A stretch of 64,000 bases of DNA from Calonectria ilicicola. Its lineage: Eukaryota > Ascomycota > Sordariomycetes > Hypocreales > Nectriaceae. Position numbers and translations under genes: made by a program. The number at the start of each line of letters is the position of its first letter. The first letter of the stretch is position 1. Location of the stretch: the NCBI GenBank assembly GCA_020809705.1, contig CP085830.1, positions 2,232,001 through 2,296,000 of the forward strand. Reading direction: 5' to 3'. Positions 56,534 to 64,000 of the stretch are shown here, piece by piece. The notes under the pieces were generated by a model. That model had not been told where the DNA came from, ran no database searches, and worked only from the letters and a program-made list of their open reading frames with translations.

Positions 56534-57713
56534 TGGACGTGATATCCGCGTATGGGAGGAATTGGGGCGTTCATGGCGGTCAAATTTGAGCTGGGCTTGA
56601 GCTGGGAGCTCATTAAAGCCTGCATTTGTGCCGCGGAACTGGCTGGCCGTGTCTTAGCAGGAATATTTCTTACCGCGACGGAATGTGCAATGCTAGAGTT
56701 TCAGAGACTATGCTTTATGCAACAAGCTGTTTTTGCTCAGGGGGTCGCGGTTGGGGTAGGTTCGACATTGCTCTGGAAGCTACGTGTGTGCATGGACAGA
56801 CAGGTTGGTTCGATACGGGATGGATGAGGCGCGGCGCATTCGGGATAGATGGGTTGGAGCTAGAGTGTAGATGAAACGAAACCTGGCGAGACCAATGCGA
56901 GCGAGGATGGATGGATGGCCATTGAGCACAGTCGATTGCATTCCAAGATTCCAGACGGGAATTCAATACGGGCGCACGCTTCTCCTTTCCTTCAACAACA
57001 CTTGGCCGTATTGGGAGGAGGTCCGACGTGAGTGCTGACGAGATTGATACGAGGCTCCCCTTGATTGAAGCGAAAACAAGCATGGCACGGCATGTATTTT
57101 TGGGACCACGTAGTAAGTAGTAAGCGGACCGGCGGGCATCCACACGCACCTGGTGGATGCCCTGCAAATGAATTGCGATCGCCTCAGCATCGGCGACACG
57201 CTGTGAGTGGCTGCGCGCTGGGGAGCACATCCCAGCTGGTTATTGGCATTGCTGTCACTGCCGATCTGCCCGCTGGAAACTGTCCCCCCCCCTGTAAAAC
57301 GGCAGAATTAGCATCCTCCGACGATGCGCAACCCCCCAATCCACTGGAAGGGGGCCACGGACACGCCAAAACGCCATGCTCGTAATTTCTTCCAGAAGTG
57401 CTGGTGTCCGCAAATTTAACTTCCATATATCCCTTTCTCCTCCGTCCGCATCCCGACTCCGTCAGCCTTGGGTCTCGGCCTCCTGTTCCGTTCCGTCGAC
57501 TGCATTCATTCATTCCTTATCAATTTCTGCCGTCACCTCTATTTTCCTCTTGCTCCGCGAATGACCCCGTCCTCGTCCGTCCAGTCCACCTCTCCTCTCG
57601 TCTCCGTTTCAATCCTCCGCCTTGGCTGCCGACGATAACTCCTCCCCCCGTCCCAAGTCCGGCCGATCCGCTCTTGCATCTCGACCTTCACAACCCTCCA
57701 AACCACCGCCGCC

Positions 57714-58686
57714 ATGAGCTGGCTCACAGAGCTTACCGGCGTGCTGGCGCCCTTCTTCATCGTGCTATCTCCCATCCTCTCCTATAGCGACCAGATCATC
57801 TCCATGCACCGCGCCAAGAGCAGCGCAGGCTTCTCGCTCGATATTCCTCTTATCATGCTCGTCGCATCTTTCCTAAGGTTCGACTCAAACCCCGCCCTGG
57901 ACTCTGCGAAACTTAGCTGACCTGCGCCTTCGGTTGCAGGATCTTTTACTGGCCGCACGCTCAATACGACATGAGTTTGCTCGCGCAATCCTTGCTTATG
58001 GTGATTGTGCAGCTTATCCTCCTCAAAGTCGCCCTCGACCACCGCCCTCCTCCTTCCTCCAAGGGAGGCGAGCTCCCCTTTTCTGGTGCTGACGATGGCA
58101 TTTTTGGCTTCCAGCGCCCATACAGCTTTTGGCAATGGAGGTCCCCTAGACGGTTAGTACCCAATGATAGCTTCATTGGCCTGTCCACGTGGAATTGATA
58201 GCTGACGCGTGTCCTTCCAGGTATTGGCAAGCTGTCACCTACTTCGCCGGCGCTCTGGTTGTTCTCCAAATCGTACTCTCCAAGGTCCCCTCGCTGTACG
58301 GCACATACGCAAATGCCATTGGCTACATCGGTCTCGCGATTGAAGCAACCCTGCCGATTCCTCAGATTTTGGTTAACTGGCGTGCGAAGTCATCTAAGGG
58401 CCTTCGATTGTCCGTCCTGGCATCATGGATCGGAGGCGATTCCATGAAGCTGTTTTGGTTCTTTACCACCACAACCGAGATTCCTTGGGCGTTTAAGATT
58501 TCAGGTTCGTTCCAGGCATCGTGCGATGCGTTCCTGGGTATCCAGTACATCATGTATAGCCGCAACGAGTCGGCCACGGTTGTTAAGGAGCACCCAATGA
58601 CGGAGTGGTCTTCTCAGCCGACCAACCGCCACAGCCAGGGTGACGCAAGGCGCTCTGCGAATTTCAACGACAAGGAGGTAGAGTAG
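57714..58686 (+). CDS. PQ-loop repeat membrane protein (SLC66A2/Any1-like)
   Basis: Three exons (57714-57877, 57940-58152, 58221-58686) give 280 residues. The protein is mostly membrane-embedded with about seven spans and two PQ-loop motifs. The first motif has a degenerate core (VLSPILSYSDQIISMHRAKS, then GFSLDIPLIML). The second is classical (EATLPIPQILVNWRAKSSKG, then LRLSVLASWIGGD). A loop rich in Pro/Ser (about 88-115) separates the halves, and the C-terminus is polar. Relatives include yeast Any1/Cfs1 and human SLC66A2, implicated in phospholipid asymmetry in endosomal and Golgi membranes; transfer of that role is inference. Junctions are GT-AG, using GTTCGA and GTTAGT donors. The 5' region (57400-57710) is pyrimidine-rich, fitting a fungal core promoter. 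Confidence 0.88.
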
Positions 58687-60862
58687 GATCTACCCGAGAA
58701 ATGTAAAAGAGGTGTAACCTTTGGATAAATAGGGTTTGCTCCAAGCGCCGTATTTCGATGCAAGGCACCTAGATGGTGCCAATAATTTGCGGACACGACG
58801 ATAATGTCGGCAGCAGTAGAGGTCGGCGAGCCACATGCGGCCAAGAGCAAGGAGGGCAATAATCTTATAGACTTGGATACGGGACACGGAATAAAGGAAA
58901 CGGAGAAACGGCGTTGGAGGTTATAATGCACTGCCGCAGCAATCGGACCCGGGACGAGCGGAGCCCGGAGATGACGATGAGGTGGGTTGTCCGGTTACTC
59001 GGAGTCCGGCTCAGTCCGGGGATAGATGAAAAGCTTGACTTTCAGCACCAGACCAGGTATAGAGCTAAGCTTGCCAAGCGAAGCACATGGGTCAGCGGCT
59101 TTGAGCATGATCGCACTGAAACGCGTATAGAGACGTATAAATACAAATAATAGAGATTAAACACGGAAAATGTTCCTGATGCGCTGGGATGGGATCGCGA
59201 CGCCAAGATGTTGGTTTGTCAATCTGGGCATCTTGCTCCACAGCAGAAGTATATGCGTGCTGATTGTTAGATAATGCTACCGAGAGACTGGAACCGCGAC
59301 TAGGCCAGGCATTCTAAACATCTGCCGCCAGTAGTGGCCGGGGCAGGACACTGGAGCAGGCCACTGTAGCAGGCCACTCAGTGATTGTCAAGCCATAGCT
59401 TTGGTGCCACGACCGATAATTTTTGTTAGTGGGGTACCTGCAAGACTGGATGAATGCACGCATTGGCGGCGAGTATATGCGGCACTCGAAAGTGAGGAAC
59501 TCGAAAATAAAGATAAAATAGAAATGCAACAATATGTGATTTTTCAAAATCGCCTCTTAATTTCCTCCACACTCTTGTTCTGTGTGGTCTCGTCGCCTCA
59601 AAGCATTCATTCGATCGGCCTCCATGCGAGCGACCCAGTATCTCCTTATCGCAATCGCACCAGTCGTCACCAGCTGCCAGGAGCTTGGTTGCCCCCCCAG
59701 CCACCCGACTTCTGGCTTCAAACCTCAATCGTCTTTGCAACTGTGACTATTACCCACCCCCCACCACCTTCTTTTCTCCCCCCTTCCGCCCATACATCTA
59801 TGTTTTTATTATCACCACGGCAACCTTTGTATAAAGCATTTGTCGCGGCGATTTAGACACTCGAACCGTCTGGGCATAGCGCCGTCCCTATTGCGAGTTG
59901 TTGCTCCTGCTTGAATTGGGAAACCTTGGAACTAGGGCGTGTGCATTTGTCTATCCCTCGAATCACATCTCGTTTCCACCTCCAAAGCGAATCGCCTCGC
60001 TGCCGAAGTTGGAAGATCCGAGACCTTTTCTTATTCTAAGCATCTTTGGTAAGTCTTTTTTACCTTATTCTCCGCCTCACTTCTCAAAACCCGACAGCAA
60101 GGAGTTAACATCCTGCCCCCAGGCATCCAACAGAGCTCACGAGTGTCCGTTTTGCTGTCCGCCTATCTATCATTCTCGAAGTGAGTTTGGCCCCCACATG
60201 CATGCAGCATGTCTGTTGTTTCTTTTTCCTTTCCTTAGCCTTTTTATTCACTGGCGCATGCCCGTCAGTGAATCATCCAACCCCTCGTTCTATCATCTGC
60301 CTTGATCAGGCCCACCTTGATTTTTTCCTCAATTCCTCATTTCATCCCGCTTTACCTTTACCTGCAAACTCATCGTAATCAAGACCCACACAGAGTCGCG
60401 CTCTACAAACTACATGTGCCTATTTCTCTTTCACGCATCTCTACACAACACTGGCCCTCAATCCTCGCCTTCTAGCAATATTCACGCAACTGCATTCTGA
60501 GCGTGAACACTTGCTTGAGTTTCCTATTTCATCTTTCTGTCTCTGCATCTCCTACGCATTCAACACATCCTGGCACATCGCCATCTTTCGTCACGAAGGT
60601 CTTTCACAGAAACTAACGGGCTTTGGCAAGTCTCTGCTTTCCAGCATTCTTCCTAGTATCGATTGCCTTCGTTTGAGCACAAGGTGAGTGAGTCTGATTG
60701 CTTTCTGCGACTTTGTTCACGGCTGCTATTCCTGTTTAACATCCCGAATGGGCTGCTTTGTCTCTAATTTCCCCTTTCCCACCTCTCTCTCCTGATCTGG
60801 TTGGCATCCCCCTCAGTTGCTAATTCTCGACAAAATAGAACCCTCACCCCACAACCGCCATC
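58687..60862. promoter_or_regulatory. Intergenic region and long 5' leader of the Myb-like gene (2.2 kb)
   Basis: The stretch from about 59.7 kb on is strongly C/T-rich, as in fungal promoters and leaders. No coding gene is recognised. Good splice donors occur at 60049 (GGTAAGTC) and 60684, so the following gene may have a spliced leader. Confidence 0.5.
60684..60816 (+). other. Possible 5' UTR intron of the Myb-like gene
   Basis: The donor AAG/GTGAGT and the acceptor CCCCCCTCAG at 60807-60816 enclose 133 bases ending 47 bases before the start codon. Spliced leaders are common in this kind of fungal gene; there is no transcript proof. Confidence 0.4.
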
Positions 60863-62034
60863 ATGCCTCCCACCAACACCAAAGCCAACTACAAGACCTA
60901 TGAGGCTCAAGCCCGCATGGTTCGAGCCATTGTTGCTGCTCACCCCGAGGTCAAATGGAACTACAAGGGTAAGATCATTTTTATTCTTTTGTCTCTGTCT
61001 TCACTTCATTTCCAATTGCACAATACCCCCCGGGCACCATTTCCTGTTCCACATTCCTTGACTCGAGGTCAAAGATTGACTCTTCGCCCCCAGAGATCGC
61101 GGCCTGCTATGGCTCAGACATGACTGAACATGCCCTGAATCATCGCTTCCGTCGCCTGCGCGCCCATGCAATCATTATCAGGGATGGCCGTGGCCAAGGT
61201 CTTGATATGAAGGACATGTCGACGGATGAGAACGCTCTTCCCAAGACTCAGGAGGCTATTGAAAAAAAGAGTAGGGTTCCCATTCCTTACTTTCGTGCCA
61301 TCCTTCCCTGCCTGCACACAAGCCGTTTGTACTTTTGATATGAAGCCCTTGACTGACATTGAGTTTCAGATATCGCCAAGTACTTTGGCCAATCTACAGC
61401 TGATGGAATCCAATTTCAATTCCGACAGATTAAGAGAGACGCCGAACAACTCCGCAAGGTTGAGAGCGAGGGTGGGAACGTGGCTAACTGCCTTTCCTTT
61501 GGTACGAGCTCTTCTGTGGGACCTAGCACTCCATCCAAGCCCACCCCTTTCCGGAACGTTGGGAGTCGCTCTGGTGCTACTTCGAAACGTTCGCGTGCCT
61601 CAACGATCAAACCTATTATCAAAGATGAGTCTGAGGATGAAGAAGAAGACCTCAACTTTAGCGAATTGGATGAGACTCCCTCAAAGCGCGTTAAGACGAC
61701 CGGTGGTCGAGGGCGCACCCCATCTCGCCGTGCTGCTACCCAAGCGAACGCTACTATCGCCGCTGGTGCTCATGTCGAGAGTAGTGCATCTCCTCCCGAG
61801 GACATCCCCACTCCCAGTACTGAGATGGCAGCCAGTATGGCACCCGTCTACGCCGAATCGTCATCGATCTTTGGAAAGGTTGATCATCAGCACCCCGCCT
61901 ACGACGCCAAGCCCACCTCGTACACCGCCGCATCCCCTTTCAACAGTCATGGCGTAGATGAGTACCTTGGCCTCAACTCGGGAATGTATACCGGCTCCAA
62001 GTACAGCGAATTTGATGGCGATGGCGAGATATAA
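60863..62034 (+). CDS. Protein with two tandem Myb-like helical modules
   Basis: Three exons (60863-60968, 61094-61270, 61370-62034) give 315 residues. The first 125 residues hold two related helical units: one ends EIAACYGSDMTEHALNHRFR, the other NIAKYFGQSTADGIQFQFRQ. Each resembles a SANT/Myb-like three-helix fold in which the last helix would contact DNA, and each is preceded by a tryptophan- or lysine-rich segment. I do not recognise a named family. The rest is probably disordered, with an acidic patch (DESEDEEEDLNFSELDE) next to basic stretches (KRVKTTGGRGRTPSRR) like a nuclear localisation or AT-hook-like segment. A nuclear, chromatin- or DNA-associated role is inferred. Introns fall inside each module. 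It converges on the MTHFR gene. Confidence 0.75.
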
Positions 62035-62879
62035 TCTGCCATGCCAGTTTGCTCACAGTGCATTATTTGGAAAAGCTTTCAGGGATGCATCTCGGCTTCC
62101 ATCCCCTTTTATTTTTCTCAAAGACTTCGGATGCATATGCTACAAGAGCCACAAAAAACAAAACGAAAAAAAGAAAAACAACAGAGAAAAAAAAGATTCC
62201 CGATCTGTATTGTAGACGGCGTTCGGGAAAAAATGCGTCCTGATTGGTCTCCTCTTTCGGTTGCTTAGATAGTGTCACAACTATCCACATCTCATCAAGG
62301 GGAGGGAAGGGCTTGGCTTCATGGTTTGATTTAGGGAGGGCATGGCGCGGCACGGCATGGCAGGGATACCAAATGTTTGTCTTTCGTTCTTTTTTTTTCT
62401 TCTTTCCAAAAAATTCAACCAAGGAGCCCGCAAGTGCGGAGGCGAGGCAGGATCTGGTTCAGGAGGTTTCATAATCTCTCATGTTGGTTGAAGGCAAGGG
62501 GAGATGCGTGCGGTTAGCTAGGTTAGCTAGATGAGAGACACGAAAACAAATATAAAGTGTGTACGTGTATGACATGACATGTGCAATTATCACGCAGCAG
62601 TGAAGCACGCAGTGGTCTAGCAAAGTGACACGAGTTCAATGTCTGACAAAACTAGTTTCAAAATAAACTCATTTCGTGCTGATTGTGGTATCCCAAAAAG
62701 ATATTTCCTGTCTGCAACACAAGCGTTGCAATCTGCTGCATACATACTCTTGCTATTTCTCACGAGATCCAACAGAAATATGTTTTCCCCAAGAAATAAG
62801 ACTACATTTTCCCATCCCCAACACCGACAACACGCGCCAAGGGACCCTTCTTCGTCTTGCCTGCTTTTTACCGCGCCGT
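62035..62879. other. Convergent intergenic region
   Basis: An 845-base gap between two stop codons, with A-rich (62150-62200) and T-rich (62385-62400) tracts and the tandem words GTTAGCTAG at about 62514 and 62523. It holds two 3' UTRs; no gene is seen. Confidence 0.5.
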
Positions 62880-64000
62880 TTAATTCACCAGCACGCTCCA
62901 GAGAGCATCCTTCTCCACAAAGTCGTGGTGGATCAGGTTCACCAGCCAGTACTCGTCCCGGATGCTGCTGAGGAACTTTTCCGAATCGGAGCCACGGCCG
63001 TAGACCTTTGCCCACTCGCCCCAGATGCCAAAGGCTTCCTCACACCAGGCGCGGAAGCTGACTTCTTCGATGATAGTGGGTGTGACGATTTCCTTGCCGG
63101 GGAAGACACCCCATGTGACGGCATTTGTGCTGGCACCGCCAGCCTCATCTGCACTGGCGAGCCCGCCGCTCGAGTCGGACGACTCGAATTCGCCGTGCCC
63201 GTTGCCCGCGTAGAAGCAGACAGAATCACGCAGCTCAGGAGACGAGAGCTTTGCCTTGAGCGTTTTCCATTCGGTGGCAGGGATGAAGAACTCTACAAAC
63301 GACTTTTGGAAGACGAAGCCGTTGGCAGGACCCCAGCCAAAGGTCGAATCGCTGGAACGCAGACCATTGACAGCTGGTTGAGAGGCGACTGTCCACCAGC
63401 CCTTAGTGTTTAGCTGGAGGAGATGGGGCTGGATAGTCGAAGATTCGGCGAGGAGCTCCTCCTCGCTCCAAGGGATGGCGGGGAGTTCACCCTTGATGTG
63501 CTTGATAAAGACATCGTTGATATCTTGATGAGCCTTGGGGTGACCCCAGAGCTTGACAGCCTGAGTAACAGACATGTGCAGGCTTACGCCATAGCCGTCG
63601 ATTTCACCGTATGCTGGAGATCGAGCGTCACCAAAACGACCGTTGGGGAAGTCATCCCAAGTGGCTTCACGGCCGAGGACACCTTCACCTTCAGAAATAG
63701 CCAGAGTGTTGGCGCGGGTGTTAATGGGCTCAGCGCGGATGCCGGCCTCTTGGGCAGTGGCCTCCCATTCTGGGCGAGTCACAGATCGATCACCAACGAT
63801 GACACGATTGTGCGGGTCAGAGCCAACAGAGGAGTGTCGTCGTGATGCGCGGGATCGAGAATGGTTGCTGAGAGGCAGGTTTGCACTGCCGTTGACTTGC
63901 AGAGAGGGAACTTTGACAGAATCATCGACAACTACAATCACCTCCTCGTCTTGTGGTGGGTCAGGAATGAGATTTGTCCTTTCGAGGATGAATGACACTG
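62880..64000 (-). CDS. Methylenetetrahydrofolate reductase, C-terminal part (cut by window edge)
   Basis: The frame is open at base 64000 and ends at a TAA at 62880, giving 373 codons of the C-terminal half. The sequence matches the regulatory half of eukaryotic MTHFR: WDDFPNGRFGDARSPAYGE, DINDVFIKHIKGELPAIPWS, LLQLNTKGWWTVASQPAVNG, FGWGPANGFVFQKSFVEFF and FLSSIRDEYWLVNLIHHDF. This half binds S-adenosylmethionine and inhibits the flavin-dependent reductase half, which reduces 5,10-methylene- to 5-methyl-tetrahydrofolate for methionine synthesis. A Ser/Gly/Ala-rich insert (DSSGGLASADEAGGAS) sits in a loop near the end, and a Ser/Arg-rich linker (SNHSRSRASRRHSS) at the window edge separates the halves. 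Whether it corresponds to yeast Met12 or Met13 cannot be told from this part. Confidence 0.93.
   Translation of the reverse strand, partial: VSFILERTNLIPDPPQDEEVIVVVDDSVKVPSLQVNGSANLPLSNHSRSRASRRHSSVGSDPHNRVIVGDRSVTRPEWEATAQEAGIRAEPINTRANTLAISEGEGVLGREATWDDFPNGRFGDARSPAYGEIDGYGVSLHMSVTQAVKLWGHPKAHQDINDVFIKHIKGELPAIPWSEEELLAESSTIQPHLLQLNTKGWWTVASQPAVNGLRSSDSTFGWGPANGFVFQKSFVEFFIPATEWKTLKAKLSSPELRDSVCFYAGNGHGEFESSDSSGGLASADEAGGASTNAVTWGVFPGKEIVTPTIIEEVSFRAWCEEAFGIWGEWAKVYGRGSDSEKFLSSIRDEYWLVNLIHHDFVEKDALWSVLVN

Larger units (their letters stand above)
42130..57713. other. Very long region without recognisable genes (15.6 kb)
   Basis: This lies between the start codon of the minus-strand Zn2Cys6 regulator and the plus-strand PQ-loop gene, so it must contain both promoters. 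All open frames are short, in competing frames on both strands, and none shows a domain, a signal peptide with a following body, or an exon chain with conserved sequence. To about 53.9 kb base composition is mixed with many GC-rich segments; 53.9-56.2 kb is distinctly AT-rich. No transposase, reverse transcriptase or terminal repeats were seen. It may be an extended regulatory region with non-coding transcripts. Confidence 0.55.

Overview
This window is nuclear DNA from a filamentous ascomycete, most likely a Sordariomycete (Hypocreales is my best guess; this is inference). The reasons are short 47-165 nt GT-AG introns with CTAAC/CTGAC-like branch sites, compact gene spacing on both strands, long intergenic promoters, fungal-only families (KRE2-type mannosyltransferase, Zn2Cys6 regulator, questin-oxidase-like protein, Helo-like N-terminus), and no operons or bacterial start signals. 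I resolved sixteen genes. Two are cut by the window edges: PWP2 at the left and a methylenetetrahydrofolate reductase at the right.

Layout. 1-16.3 kb is mainly housekeeping: PWP2 (18S rRNA processing), a questin-oxidase-like protein, a SET/Vps75-like NAP histone chaperone, CutC, a secreted alkaline phosphatase whose upstream region carries CACGTG motifs, and the queuosine-tRNA subunit QTRT2. 16.6-26.6 kb looks like an accessory island. It is visibly AT-richer and holds an orphan membrane protein, a diverged 68-bp direct repeat differing almost only by transitions, a Helo-like/ankyrin-type gene broken by an in-frame stop and a frameshift, and, divergently, a single-exon VIT-vWA protein with a C-terminal C2H2 finger. 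27-36.7 kb is housekeeping again: LCCL-domain membrane protein, an alpha/beta-hydrolase-like protein lacking the serine nucleophile, a GCP5-like gamma-tubulin complex component, a KRE2/MNT1 mannosyltransferase and a WDR83/MORG1-like WD40 protein. 39.2-42.1 kb encodes a 951-residue Zn2Cys6 regulator flanked by very long non-coding DNA (2.5 kb downstream, 15.6 kb upstream). 57.7-64 kb has a PQ-loop membrane protein, a protein with two Myb-like modules and the MTHFR fragment.

The genes do not form a pathway; most sit where chance or synteny puts them. The two places where context suggests joint biology are the divergent Helo-like/ankyrin and VIT-vWA-C2H2 pair (a candidate recognition or conflict locus; function inferred only from domain types) and the regulator with its extended upstream region. 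I saw no tRNA, rRNA, CRISPR array, transposase or reverse transcriptase. Exon borders were derived by hand from reading frame, splice signals and family similarity, not from transcripts.
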